A stretch of DNA of 64,000 nt from Paulownia fortunei. Its lineage: Eukaryota; Streptophyta; Magnoliopsida; Lamiales; Paulowniaceae. The stretch is taken from assembly GCA_019321725.1 (NCBI GenBank), contig CM033107.1, positions 17,971,445 to 18,035,444 of the forward strand, read 5' to 3'. A program made the position numbers and the translations under genes. Each line of letters opens with the position of its first letter. The first letter of the stretch is position 1. Shown here one piece after another: positions 22,860 through 34,854 of this stretch. The notes below the pieces were generated by a model. The model worked only from the letters and a program-made list of their open reading frames with translations. It was not told the DNA's origin and did not search any database.

Positions 22860-25556
22860 GCTTGACAATTTCATTGAACTTGCAAAAGTATCTTCATTAC
22901 TTGCCTCTTATTGTATTGCATTTTCTGGGGCATTTCTCAAAGGGCAAGCCCTTTTGTTGTATCCCTCAACACTACAATTACTGCATTTAAGTGTCTTATG
23001 TTGCCTTTTCAGCTGGTGTACATTTTGTTTATCACATTTGGCTTCCTCCTTGATCTTTTTCTCTTCTTCTCTTCAGGCTTATTTGTTTCCTTTCTTCTTA
23101 CCTTTGTTGGCCTTCCAGCATCCCTTCCAAAGTTTGGAAGGTAGGGGAGGAATAAAGTTTGATGGCTTCCACTCATTTATGTCATTTATGGGCATAATGA
23201 CAGGGGCATACACCTACTTGTATATGTCCACTCTGTAACATTTGTGAGTGTAATCATAGTAGTCCAACCCCTAGGTGTATGGCACTCAAAGCACACTTAC
23301 ATAGGATTCCACTCAAATCCTATTTTCTACATCCACATATCATTTGCTTCAAGTCAATATTGTATTTGGTCCTATCAAAGAAAGATATTTAATAACGATA
23401 GTCATCTGCTTTGATGGCGATACAATCTCCCACATTCTCATTATTCTTGTTAATCAACTTTTAGATTTTAGGACAAATTGCCCCTTTCCATTTTTGTTGG
23501 GCTCTATCTCTATTTGTCTGCATTCTTTACATTAAATATTCCATTATCCACTTACACATTGACACAATTGGCTTATCCTTTGCATCCAAGATATTACTGT
23601 TGAAAGATTCATACCCATTGTTCAACATGTCACACCTACGGTAATTAGTAAAGTGTGACCTACTCTAGTGTTGAGGTGGCTTATCATTAAACCACTTAGC
23701 TGCACTCTCATCTAGATCCCTCATTTCTTTCATTCTTCTCCTAAACTCATTTATTATTGTGGCCCTAGCAACATTCTACAAAACACTCTTAAATGTTTGA
23801 CCTCTAAAACCAACATTTTTAAAGTTGGGGTGCATGTATCTAACACAAATTCTATGATCAGAATTAGGGAAAACCTCTTCAAAGGCTTGGATTAGGCACT
23901 TTTGTTTATTAGACATATATACTCAAAATCCTTCTCAATGTTCAAGTCTATTTTCAAAAGGGTCAAAAACCAATCCTAGGTATCCTTTGACTCTTTATTA
24001 ACCATAACATAGACAATGGGGTAGATATTATTATTAGGGTCAACCCCTACAGCTAGTTGTTAATAACACTCCCCCATGAGGTCCTTTTAGGTGACACCCA
24101 TCTACCCCAATAAAAGGCTTACAACCAGCAAAGAACCCCATTTTCAATGCATACAAATAAATATTAAATCTGTCAAACTTATTCTCACCACTTGATTGTT
24201 TTGTTCCTATGATTACAATACTACTAGGGTTTGCTCTTTTTATTTCATCTGCATAATCCCAAAGTAATGTATACTGCTCTTCTGGACTTCCCTCAATCAT
24301 TTCAATAGCTTTCTTTTTGGCCCTATAAGCTTGATAATTAGAGATGTGACACCTTATATCCTCCATTACATCAATCCTAAAGTCTTTCACATTTCTCATA
24401 GGATCATATTTGGATTTTTGAACATATTTCCCAGACAACCAGTTAGATTTTAGATTTTTTACATGAAAACTCACTCCACAACTATGATTAGGGTCATACT
24501 TCCTTATTTAAAATGTGCATTCCCCTATAAGCTTCAATGCATGAAGTTTCCACCCGCATTCCTTATCAACACATATAGGATGAACTCTAATCTTGTCATT
24601 TTTTGGGATATTTATGCTCCTTTTAGTTTTAATGGCATGTGAGTGTATTGTTTGTCTTAGCTTAGTTTTGGTGCTAAACAACATCCCTAATTTAAAAGAT
24701 AGATTATACAACTCAATTGGATTAGAAACATAAAAGTTATGCCATCTTTCTCATCATCTGAACCCATAGTACTATTCAAGTCATCATCACTCTTCATGAC
24801 ATTCTCTTATCAAGATTCACCATCTTGTCCTTCATGTTGCCCATCATGTTCATCATCTTTTTTTTACCATTCAGTTTCATCATCTATATTTTTATGGTAT
24901 AATTGATCATCATTGGATTATGATTCTAAATCATAATCACTGTCATTCAAATCCTCACTTTCATCTTGTATTACTTTGGCCCCACTAGTCCATTCACTCT
25001 TATCCTCACTCTCTTCTTCCTCATTCCCTTCACTCTCATCTTTTCCTTCCCTATCCCCATCTTCTTCACTCACTTCTTCCTCATTCCCCTCACTCTCATC
25101 TTTTCCTTCTCTATCCCCATCTTCTTCACTTCTTCCTTATTCCCCTCACTCTCATCTTCCCCATCCCTATCCCTATCTTCTTCACTCTCTTCTTCCCCAT
25201 CCCCATCAATAGGTTGTGGTTTCTTAGAAGAGTCAGATTAATATACATAAAAAATCACTTAATTCCTCAATATATATGTTGACTGTCTACTACTCCTAAG
25301 TTTTTCTTCACAAATCCCATGCAATTCAGTGGTATTCTTAATCAACATAAAACCATTTTCAACTTTGGTGTAAAACCTCATAGGGTCCTTTATACCCTTA
25401 TTTTCAGCAGTTTTTTCAAATGTTTATAATATTAGAAGGTCAAACTTAAAGAAATCAAACTTATAAACATTACCTCCTACATAAGCAGACAAAGTGCCAA
25501 GATGAAACTCATCTCCAAAATGAAGACATATTGTCAACAATCTACTTTTTGGATCT
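22860..25556 (-). pseudogene. MULE (MURA-type) transposase, degenerate
   Basis: Read from right to left. A possible intron acceptor (TTCTATTACAG) precedes an N-terminal domain with TICLHFGDEFH, YVGGNVYKFD and FYTKVENGFMLIKN (25556-25330). A long acidic Glu/Asp/Ser region encoded by tandem repeats follows (about 25210-24770). A FLIG/MuDR-type DNA-binding stretch lies near 24711-24474 (KNDKIRVHPICVDKECGWKLH). The catalytic core includes KPFIGVDGCHLKGPHGG (near 24124-24075) with the first DDE aspartate. After a frameshift near 24040 come VMVNKESKDTWDWFLTLLK and, near 23300-23190, a THKCYRVD tail after a lost SWIM finger. In living relatives this enzyme cuts and moves the element. At least one stop and several frameshifts are visible. 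Confidence 0.8.
25029..25205. repeat. ~57-61-bp tandem repeat encoding the acidic region of the MULE transposase
   Basis: About three copies of a pyrimidine-rich unit (CTCACTCTCATCTTTTCCTT...) follow one another. On the - strand, the transposase sense, they encode Glu/Asp/Ser/Gly-rich residues (for example EDRDRDGEDESEGN). The + strand open frames here are shadows of this low-complexity region. Confidence 0.75.
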
Positions 25557-27019
25557 GTAATAGAATAGAAAAGGTAATATGTTAAACAAAAAAAAATACA
25601 CAAAGGACTAGACAAACATTTCTTAGCAACAAACACAAAGAATCTGAATAGCATAAATAAATGGGGGACAACATTGAGTCCTACCATTTAAAATAACATA
25701 TAAATTAAAAAAAAAAAAAATTTTTTTTACCCAAGACAGAAGACCACAATGACGATCCCCAACTTCACAAAAAACTCTACAAGATGTCTTTTTCAGAGGA
25801 CCACCATTATCTTTTTAAATCCAAAATTCTACAAATCATTATAAAAATAAATGACCATACACGAGTCTTGTTCAAAACAAGCAAAACATGACAAAATCTT
25901 TCAAAAACCTAAAAAGCATACATTCAAAAATATAAAAACCTAAAATATTGTAAAAAAACCCTACAACACAACAAGATATGAAAAAAAAACAACTAAAATA
26001 TTTAGGAAAACTTACGTATTTTGGTGGGGGCAAATCAAAGTTTTATGGCTCTCTAATCTTCATTATCGTACAGAATAGTAGCACTGCTACTTTAGTTTTT
26101 AGGTTCTTCAATAAATTTTAAGGCTTATTTAATAATTTTTGGATGGAATCGATGGAATGACTATTAGGATTAATAGGGTTTATCTGGGTTCATTTTAGGA
26201 ATGGGGGCAACTGATTTGGAGAAATAACAGCCTAAGTACTTGACTAAACAACGATCTTAGGGTTATTTCTAAGTCATGTGCACCACACATGACTAATTTT
26301 TTCCTCCCACTTTAGATTGGTGGCTTTTACATGAATTTTTTTTTTACCAATATAAGCCACCTTATCGCCACGTCATCTATTTTGCCTTCAATTATCAAAA
26401 ATCCCCAAATTATGTTACATGTCAGCAGAAACTGGCAATAAATTTGGTCATGTCAGCAATTCTAGTCAAAATTAGAATTTTTTGGTGAAATTCAGACCAA
26501 ATGTGCCAAATTTAAAAACTTAATGTACTAAAATCAAATTTTGTCAATTTAACTGACTAAATCTCTACATAGGTCAACATAAAGGATAAACTTTGTATTT
26601 TTTACTTTTTAATTGATGTATGGCTCTAAGCTTTTACTTAATGTGCTTTTTGGTCGCACATTCCACTTGATTGTATGGAATTTGTGGATGTGTTGTGTCA
26701 CACTAGATGCAAGTTTAGCCTTCATGCACAAGTGAGATATTTAGAAAAATGTAAATGGGTTGTCATGAGGTTTAAATAGGCATTTTTTAAGGGAATAGGT
26801 TTTTGTTTTTTAGAAAAAACTACCATCAAACCTCCCTCATTCTCCTCTCCATATGCATCTCTTATTTGCATAATAAATAACATCTACGAAACAATTTTCA
26901 AAGATAGAGTATATGAGATCCTATATATGAGATTGAATTAATCAATTCCAAACACACGAAATTATTTTTATTTTTCAATCCAAACCAATGTTGTTAAATA
27001 TAACATTGATTAAAAAAAA

Positions 27020-28381
27020 GGATAAAAATATTTTTTCATTTGAACTATATCTATTTTACACTTTATCACCTAAATGAATTTTTGTAACACTTTGCTTTTC
27101 ACATTAGGCAAAAATTGTATGGTGCCACCTGTAAGTAAATTCTAGCGGATATTCATTAGAGATTTTTTACATTCGTGGCACACCTAATTTTGAAAAATAA
27201 AACCATCAAATTTTATTAAGGTTATAATATTTTGTCGTCCAAACTGTATATACTTTCTCACTTTGCTACCTTAAAAATTATACACAAAATATGTATTATA
27301 TATAGATGTATTTCATCTCTTTTCTTGTTACTCATTCACAAAAAAAATAGATTGAATTAACACTTGTTTTAATAAAAAGAAAAAGAAATTCAAGTAAAAT
27401 TAATTATTTTTTCTCCTATTCCTTTTAAACTTGTTGAATCATAACTATTCTTAAATTTACTTCATCAGGTTTTAATTTCAAATAAATTATGATTATAAAT
27501 TGTCAAATCCTATACCAAGATGGAGCAATAATTAAATTTTGAATATAAAATAATTAACTGCACTAAAATCATAATATTTTGTTTGTCTTTTCTAAATTTA
27601 GTCGAGTTTATATATAAATCGATAGACAATTTCGGACTCATTTGTAAATGATATGTTCTCTTTTTAAACTAAAGATGTGATTTTTCTCATTTTTTGAGAT
27701 TTTTATTAGAATATTTTTTAAAAGAACACTTATTTTCAGAGCATATACAATATTTTCAAAGTATATACCTTATTTTATAAAAAAATAATATTCTATTATC
27801 AAAGACGCTCTTTATTAAACCTTCAAAGGAAAACAAATCGAATAACTTTTTTTGAAATAAAATGTGAAATCAATATGTCAATTTAATTGATTAAATTTTG
27901 CAACTTAGTAATTCAAGTACATCTTATTTTTGCACAAAAATCAAATAAATCTTATAATTTTTTTCAAACACAAATCACAAAAAATAGCCACAAAGATGAA
28001 TTCAAACATTATATATATTTGAAAATTTGTGTGATAATTTTAATTTGATACAATACTAGTTGTAAAGTTAAATGGCTAGAATTTCAAGACATAAGCTCAT
28101 AATCTCTCTCTTTTTTTTTTAAATTCGAGTGGCAAATTAAGAATGTGTGAAGTTTATAGGACAAAGTACGATAACCTTAATATGATTTGACTCATTTGCC
28201 CTTCAAAATCAGTTGCGCTGTGCATATAAGGGAATCACGATAAAATATTTTACTGTAATGTAGATAGTATCGTATAATTTTATTTAGTTCAAATGGCAAA
28301 ATGTGATGAAAAATTATCTAGGTGGCAAAGTATAAAAAGGAATATATATATATAGTTCAAATGGGTAATTTTATTTATCTA
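27020..28381. mobile_element. Non-autonomous TIR element with 9-bp TSD (TAAAAAAAA)
   Basis: Left arm (27020-27115: GGATAAAAATATTTTTTCATTTGAACTATAT..., CACTTTATCACCTAAATGA) is an inverted copy of the right end (about 28270-28381: TCTAGGTGGCAAAGTAT..., ATAGTTCAAATGGGTAATTTTATTTATC). The nonamer TAAAAAAAA flanks both sides (27011-27019 and 28382-28390); it is exact but low complexity, so only moderate support. The interior is AT-rich with no coding capacity. Mutator-type by TSD length. Confidence 0.65.
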
Positions 28382-28390
28382 TAAAAAAAA

Positions 28391-30155
28391 GTAAAGCAAA
28401 AATGCATGTGAGATTGAACTCTATCCAAAATCCACTACATGTGTATATTATGGATTGGTTATGCATTACATTTTCCTCCCACATTTTATTAGTAATTCCA
28501 ATGGTTATTAATTATTGGACATTTACAGGACCCTTTTACTATGAGTGACATATTGTCCATATTATCACATAATTCAAAACAAATGAGACACTTTGGAGAG
28601 ACAGCCCTCCACGTACATAAAAATAAAAGCATGCATGATATGTTTTAGAGCAATTGATGGTTTGTTTTTTTGTAATTGGGTGAGTTCACATGTTTGTTTT
28701 AAGAAAATAAGGGGTTTCACACTCACATTTTCGGCCACACAGCTACTCATAAAAATATGTCCCACAAATCATGCGTGGAACAGCTCGATTAGATTTTGTG
28801 CATGGCAACTCATTTTTTGTTTATAATCTTCTGTTGGGTGCTGTTTTCTGAGTTGAACTGTAGTAAATTCTTGGAGTTAACAATCATATCCTACACAGAT
28901 ACAGACATTATTATTCATAGATAAATATGACTCTAAATATAATATATATATATATATATATATTCACACACACAAACACAGAGATTAGCTGTTAATATAT
29001 TGGAAAGAAATCTTTCCAGTGCAATTGATATCTATGGTTATAAGGCCGAGAATATCTTTTCACCTTTGGGAAAATCCCAATGCATTTGCTGCAGGATTTC
29101 TATATTATAAGGTCATGTTTGGATTCACATGTTTCATCATTTTCCAAATATTGTTTTGAATATATGTTTGGTTTAATTGTTTAAAAAATCTTTGATTAAT
29201 TGATATGAAATGTAGGCATGACAATTTAGGAAATAGAAAGGTGTTTAGTTTATCTTTGAGTTTACATTTTCAAAATCTTGAAAGTAATACTGTTTGAAAA
29301 AGAATTTTTGTTTTCTCAAGATTGAGAATAAGATTAGGCAATAAGGGTGCCAAAAAGTTGGGAAACAGAGTTAAAAAAATCAAATCAGATATTATCTATT
29401 CCAAAAATGATCCATAATAGCATTGCATTAATGCAAAATAATTTTCATTTGAAAATGAGGCAAATTTACTATTCTCACATTGCCATTTTGAAAACAGGAA
29501 ACAATCTCTCAAAATAAAATTAAACACAACTTAAATATTGTAGATATATGAGATCCAACATTATATTATCTCCTTATATATTAGATACTTTTAAAGGTAT
29601 TATCAGATATCCGATGTTAACGTAATCAAATTCATAATCAATACGATAATTCTAATTTATAGTCCGTGATTAGTAATATCACAGTCAGCAAATTCAAAAG
29701 ATTTCTACTTAAAATGCGAATAAATTAAATTAAGTCTAGAATTCAAAGTAAAAACCTTGAATCGAGTGAAGGCATAATAATATTTTTCAGCTTGAGGATT
29801 ACTTAATTGCGACGCTAATCTAGTTCGTACAATTATTTATTTTTCTTTATTATATTTAGAAGTCGGATTAAAGAAGTTATAAAAGACGACCAAAAATAAA
29901 ATAAAATAAAGAAAAAATACAAAGAAAAATCAACGTGCCATAAAGGCGCGTGGGTTAGGTTAGAAATCTTGCGCGAAAAATATTATTCTATATTTTATGA
30001 GTTAAAATCAGAGACAATCACTTTCAAGTCAATAACATTTTCTTTTTTTTTTTTTAATATTTTCTAGATCAATGACCAAAGGCAAGAATATAATAGGGAG
30101 GGATTTGATGGAAGTTGTCAAAACGAGCTACAACAGCATATTAAAGTCCCACGAA
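28391..30155. other. Intergenic stretch upstream of the SPEAR-like gene
   Basis: No supported gene. (TA)n at 28940-28962. A segment at 29110-29545 begins with TCATGTTTGGATTCA and ends with AAAATTAAACACAACTTA, possibly an old MITE. The GC-richer CAACGTGCCATAAAGGCGCGTGGG near 29931-29955 is the only notable proximal patch before the TATA box. The small overlapping ORFs at 28574-28826 on both strands show no domain. Confidence 0.4.
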
Positions 30156-30165
30156 TATATATAAA
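30156..30165 (+). promoter_or_regulatory. TATA box of the SPEAR-like gene
   Basis: TATATATAAA lies 258 bp upstream of the start codon. It is the best core-promoter candidate and implies a 5' leader of roughly 230 nt, which contains poly-T/poly-A stretches and a CACACA run. Confidence 0.55.
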
Positions 30166-30422
30166 CAGCATGAATCACATAAAATCTACACACTATCTGA
30201 TCCAGCGATGCAATAATTACTGAGTGCAAAGTGTTGACAGCGTAAAAGGGGTATCAGAAGATCTCTCTGATTCCATACCATTTTTTTTCTGTTTTTTTTT
30301 CTTGCAACAAAGTTTGTAAGAAATCCACAACAGAAAAAAAAAAAAAAAGAGCTGTATTATCAGCAAAGGAGAAAAAACACACACACAACACACACTGGTA
30401 GGTCTGAAAGAAAGAAAGAAAG

Positions 30423-31968
30423 ATGGGAAGCAATTATTATGGAGAGGCAAATCTAGGGAATGAAAGAGGTTCAGGTTTGTCATCTTCATCTTCATCATCG
30501 TCAAGGAAAGGGAAAAAGGGCAGTTCAGATAAGCCCAAACAGCCACAAAGAGGACTTGGGGTTGCCCAGCTTGAGAAGATTAGGTTGCATAGTCAACTGG
30601 GCTGCAATTATCTTCCATCTGTTCATAACCCTTATCCCCCGAGTTTCAGCCAGGTAGTTTCAGAATTTTTTTGCTGCTTATGTAGCTTATTATTTTGTTC
30701 ATTCTTTTTTCTTTCTTTTTGTTGATTCACGGTGTTTCAATTTGTTAACAAAAACTATAGGAGGATATCCGGCTGCAAACAGCCTATTCTTCATCGTCGT
30801 CGTCGTTCTCCTATTCTTCATCATCCTCACCTTCTTATGGCTATCAGGGACCCCATGGTGTCATGGTAAGACAAGTTTTCCTTGTATTTTGCTTGAAATG
30901 TTGGAGACCAGATTTAGTTAGCATGACATTTTAGATCAAGGTTGTGGGTGACGAATGAAACATTTCAAGAATTTAAGGCTGGACATAGGAAGATAATACA
31001 ACTTGGGATTTGATCATGGTTCAGTTTCTGATTCTTATTATGTTTATAATCATTGTCTCATCTTCACATCTCTTGTCACTTGAAAAACTTGGGATTCCTG
31101 CCTGCACAGATTCTTGGCCTGTATGAGAATATAACCCTAGACACGAGCCAAGAACTTATATCCCAGGTTCCAAAAAGAGTGGCTGAGGGATCAAACTTTT
31201 TGGTTCCCTCTTTTTCCTATCCTCTTTTTGCAAACCCATTAGTAGGATTTGTGAAAACTGGACTATTGAAACCTTTTCCTTGTTACTAGTATTCTTGGAT
31301 GAATTGAAAGGAAATTTTGGACTTAAACCATAGCTTCTGTACTTGTTTTTATGTGTTTACCTGCTTATTCATTCCACTCTTACGCGCGATGGTTAAATGC
31401 TCCCAACGTGGTCATGTTTCAGATGGGCTTGCCAGATTTAGATAGGACAAATATCAGATATGGAGATACCCAATCCAGCAGTATTGCAAGGTTGGTTTGA
31501 TTCTTTTGTCTGATCACTCAGGGTATTGTTCACAATTTGATGAAATTTCTACACAATTAATATTGTTTGAGTTTTCCTACATAATTTGGTGTAGCAAGCC
31601 GTTTTCTGATCAATTCTTGTTCTTTTGGGTTTAAACCAGATGGCATCCGGGCAATGCAGGCATGGGAAGTCAACATTTTGTGGAGCCAATCATGACTAGG
31701 CCCTTCTTTGAGCCCATAGTTGAGGTACTTAATCATATTCTTGTGATACACACACTTAAACATATCGGCAGGTGTTTAAAATTGATTAGTAGAAAGTATA
31801 ATTAAGCATGATGATATTCTAACAGTTTTCCTTGATATTGATATCGTGTAGGGCTCACTCAAGAAGCAGAACAAGAAAGACAGGAACGATGCGATGGGCT
31901 CGGGTAGTCAGGATCCTGAATCTAGTAGCTCCGAAGAGATAGATTTGGAGCTCAGACTTTCACTTTAA
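30423..31968 (+). CDS. SPEAR-like: SPEAR/TIE-type EAR-motif transcriptional adaptor (SPOROCYTELESS-like), five exons
   Basis: Exons 30423-30653, 30761-30865, 31423-31490, 31640-31724 and 31852-31968 join in frame to 606 nt (201 aa). All introns are GT-AG. The start follows a purine-rich leader (GAAAGAAAGATGG). Residues 20-27 are a Ser run, 28-40 a basic stretch (RKGKKGSSDKPKQ). PQRGLGVAQLEKIRLHSQ (41-58) is the hallmark of the SPOROCYTELESS/NOZZLE-SPEAR-TIE family. A second Ser/Tyr-rich region lies in exon 2. The C-terminus IDLELRLSL is an EAR repression motif (LxLxL). Family members link transcription factors such as TCPs to TOPLESS co-repressors in the nucleus, controlling leaf and ovule development; which paralogue this is cannot be told. 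No stop or frameshift was seen. Exon junctions are inferred, not transcript-supported. Confidence 0.88.
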
Positions 31969-32121
31969 ACTACTACATAATCTTGATTATGCAACCAAGT
32001 ATGTGGATTTCCTACTTACATTTGTAAGTTGAGCATCAATCTTTTAGTCAAATTAGCAAATCTGCACAAGTTTAAGAAACATGATGTGCTGAGTTACTGT
32101 TCAATTGGGAAGATTGGCACT

Positions 32122-32207
32122 GGGATTGAAATTAAGTTCTGATGATTGCAAGCAATGTTAATATGGGATTGAAATTAAGTTCTGATGATTGCAAGCAATG
32201 TTAATAT
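32122..32207. repeat. Perfect 43-bp tandem duplication downstream of the SPEAR-like gene
   Basis: The 43-bp unit starting GGGATTGAAATTAAGTTCTG occurs twice head to tail (32122-32164 and 32165-32207) with no difference. It lies about 155 bp after the stop codon, probably in the 3' UTR or just past it. Confidence 0.95.
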
Positions 32208-32380
32208 CTATATTCCTCTTCTACCTCTCCCACACAATTATATATCATCTGGACTAAATTTTGCATATTTTTTTTTTATAAGGACTCTAATAGTGTTCTT
32301 GGTTTCATTTCTGTTGACATATGTTCATACAAGAATTGTAGATACCCTTTAAAAATCACAATTCTTTTGAAGATCCCTAA

Positions 32381-32570
32381 GCTTGTGTTTGGAATAAAGC
32401 AAAGAAGGATTTAAAGTTAAGTATTTCAAATAACTTCGATATGGAATTTCAAATAACTTCAAAATAATTGAAAAAATAAAAAACTTGAAAATTCATCCTA
32501 AGAAAGTATAAGAAACTGTTATTATGTATTAGAAATCCTCAAATAACAAATTCTCGAATCCAAACGTAAC
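32381..32570. mobile_element. Possible short MITE (~190 bp)
   Basis: GCTTGTGTTTGGAATAAAG at the left is roughly inverted at the right as GAATCCAAACGTAAC. CCTAA occurs at both borders. The GTTTGGA type of end is common in hAT-like plant MITEs. Weak. Confidence 0.35.
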
Positions 32571-33220
32571 CTAATAATTTTTTGTGATGATTGAGATTTG
32601 AAACATGTCTTTAGTCTTTCAATCGTATATCAAAAGTTGTATGAACTTTATGTAGCAAGTTAAGCAAAAAGGGGTTCTTGACATAATGATGAAACTGTGT
32701 ACAGGAAAAATATATTGGGATTGTTTGAGGAACAGTCATGTTACCAGAGAAGCTGAATCTGGGTATTATTAGTTATCCTTTATCCTTTATATTCTCTTTG
32801 TTTCTTAAAGGACAGAAAGAAAACAATAACACAACAAACTTTCTTATTCATCATGTCTAAAGAAAACACAGAGAAAACAGGATAATTAATTATTTGGCTC
32901 TTTGGTGATATTATTCCAAAAAAGCTTGAACTTTTGATTTTTTTTATTTTTTTTTATTTTTTTGTGTGCACTTAATTTTTTGTATTAGAAGAGAGAAAAC
33001 AGTGGAAACAGTGAGGAAAAAGGCATCCATTTGTAAATTTACGGACTTAAGTTTTCGGTCATTAATTTAGAGGGGTCTTCGGACACGATCCATCGAAAGT
33101 GTTATTAACGAATGAAAATATAAGAATTTAAAACGGATTCTTTTGTCTCCCAAAAACTGTTTTCTTGTAGTGCTAATATATATCTATGTATATGTGTATA
33201 TGTATTTATTTAAAAGTATG

Positions 33221-33470
33221 TATTCCCTCCATCACAGTTTTATCCTTTAATTTTGATTTGATATGAACTTATTTTAGATGAAAATTGAAAAAATAAAAAA
33301 TTATGTATTGTTGTATTATTATTTTTAAAAATAATAGTTGAGAGTTAGCGATGATAAATTATAAATTTAAGTAAAACACATTTCTTAAAAAAAATTAAAA
33401 TATTAGTTTAGCACTTTATAAAAAAGAAATTAAAATAATAAATTTAGAACTGAGAAAATAAATATATACT
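33221..33470. mobile_element. Stowaway-like MITE remnant
   Basis: Starts TATTCCCTCCATCACAGTTTTATCC, similar to the conserved Stowaway end CTCCCTCCGTCCCA. The opposite end is diverged (AGAACTGAGAAAATAAAT). Internal sequence AT-rich and non-coding. Confidence 0.45.
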
Positions 33471-33503
33471 CATTTTTCGCCTGGCATGAAATCCAGAATC
33501 TAA

Positions 33504-34854
33504 GTGAAGATTGCATCTTTGGTCCCACAACTTAGACAATATGCGATTTTGTTCCCAAGATTTTGAGTTCACCACATTGCATCCCGCAACTTCAAACAAT
33601 GTGCTATTTTAGTCCCACACTTAAATATTTAAGGGGAAACACTTTGCCCTTAAATTTGATATTTTTTCTTTTTTTCTTTTCTTTCTTTTTCATTTTCTTT
33701 TCTTTCCTTTTTTTTCTTTCTTTTTTTTCCCCCCTATTTCGTCAAAGCAATATGAGTAATTGTTTGATTAAACCCTAATCATCTTAATTTCATCTTGAGC
33801 CCAAATTGTAATTTACAAGGGTAACACAAAATATATGTAAGAATTTAGGGAGATAAAACATTATTTATTTTATCAATGTATAAATTTAAAAATGAGTAAA
33901 ACATATGTAAATCATTCATATAAATAAATCTTCAAATTTTAATTTTCATTTAATAGAACTTATGTAAATTTTAATTTCAGATAATAGAATATATGTAAAT
34001 CATTTATATAATGTCATCACAATTTTTATATTAATTTATATTACTTATTACATTTTAAAAAAATTGACCTACCGATGCTCTTTTAAAATCTAAAAAGTTT
34101 TGAACTTACAATTTAGATAAACAACCAATAGATATTTGTAGAATTAACAAAAATATAGAGCAAAAGTTGTGAATTAAGGTCTAAAAATAAGAATTGGAAA
34201 TAATTCATATATAACAGAACTATGTTTCTTTAAAAAATTAAAATTTTATGAATAAGTATATTACCAATAAACATATTATTTAGATCTATAAAATATTAAA
34301 TAACAAACAACCTACGAATATGTTAACGATTTTTTGAAGTTATTTTGTGATTTTTAACCAATCAATGTTTTATTCCCTTCTATGTAATTATCCATTTTTA
34401 CTTAAAATTTGTCTTATTATTTTTCTTATATCTTGATTATTTTGTGTTTGCTTTTATATCTGCTAATGGTATATTTTATTTATGTATTTCGTGCTGTCTC
34501 TTTCAAATATCACAGTCCGTTCCCAATTATCAAAGCAATAAGTTATTTTTCGTTCAACATTCGAATTTCCTCGATTGGAACTTAATATGATGGTTCTTCA
34601 TTCAACTTAAACGAAAAAAGACAAGGAGAAAAAGAAAAAGAAAAAGAAAAATTAAAAAGAAAATGGGGGATAAAGGGGAAACAAAAAAAAGAAGTAAAAA
34701 TGGCAGATTTAATATCCACGTGGACATTTTCATTAAATATTTAACGGCTGAACCAACAATTGCATATTTTTCAAGTTATGGATGAACTTCCTTAAAAATA
34801 TTGAGATTAAAATAACAACTAACCTAAATTGTGGAACCAAAATGTAATTTTCCC
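33504..34854. mobile_element. Non-autonomous TIR element, about 1.35 kb
   Basis: The left arm (GTGAAGATTGCATCTTTGGT..., then CCACAACTTAGACAATATGC and TTAAATATTTAA) is an inverted, diverged copy of the right arm (TTAAATATTTAACGG..., ATTGTGGAACCAAAATGTAA, TTTTCCC). The right end read inward starts GGGAAAATTACA, a Mutator-like terminus. No convincing TSD found. Interior contains poly-pyrimidine and AAAAGA runs and no coding capacity. Confidence 0.55.

Larger units (their letters stand above)
21634..26605 (-). mobile_element. MULE with transposase and convergent GRF zinc-finger gene
   Basis: Terminal inverted repeats of about 300 bp enclose ~5 kb. The left arm (21634-21940) has GTTGGTCTATATAGAGATTTAG and GGGAGGGAAAATTAGTCATG. 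These match the inverted right arm (26270-26605), which has CTAAATCTCTACATAGGTCAAC and CATGACTAATTTTTTCCTCCC. Inside are a degenerate MURA-type transposase on the - strand and a two-exon GRF zinc-finger gene on the + strand near the left TIR. Outside flanks TTTTAATCA and TTTTAATTG match at 7 of 9, a possible degraded TSD. Both genes carry stops, so the element is inactive. The same layout recurs at 57480-60980. Confidence 0.8.

Noticed and set aside
22858..23238. 126-codon plus-strand hydrophobic ORF, suggestive of a membrane protein
   Set aside because: Lies antisense to the degenerate 3' part of the MULE transposase; hydrophobicity follows from pyrimidine-rich antisense codons.
24966..25241. 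Plus-strand ORFs rich in Ser/Pro/Leu/Phe (91 and 78 codons)
   Set aside because: They are shadows of the acidic tandem-repeat region of the minus-strand MULE transposase.
28574..28826. Overlapping ORFs on both strands near 28.6-28.8 kb
   Set aside because: No motif, no promoter or splice context; neither strand preferred.
30217..30546. 109-codon minus-strand ORF overlapping exon 1 of the SPEAR-like gene
   Set aside because: Low-complexity Phe/Lys runs from poly-T/poly-A and antisense of a well-supported exon.
33563..33778. 71-codon ORF with Phe/Ser-rich tail
   Set aside because: Pyrimidine-rich low-complexity DNA within a TIR element.
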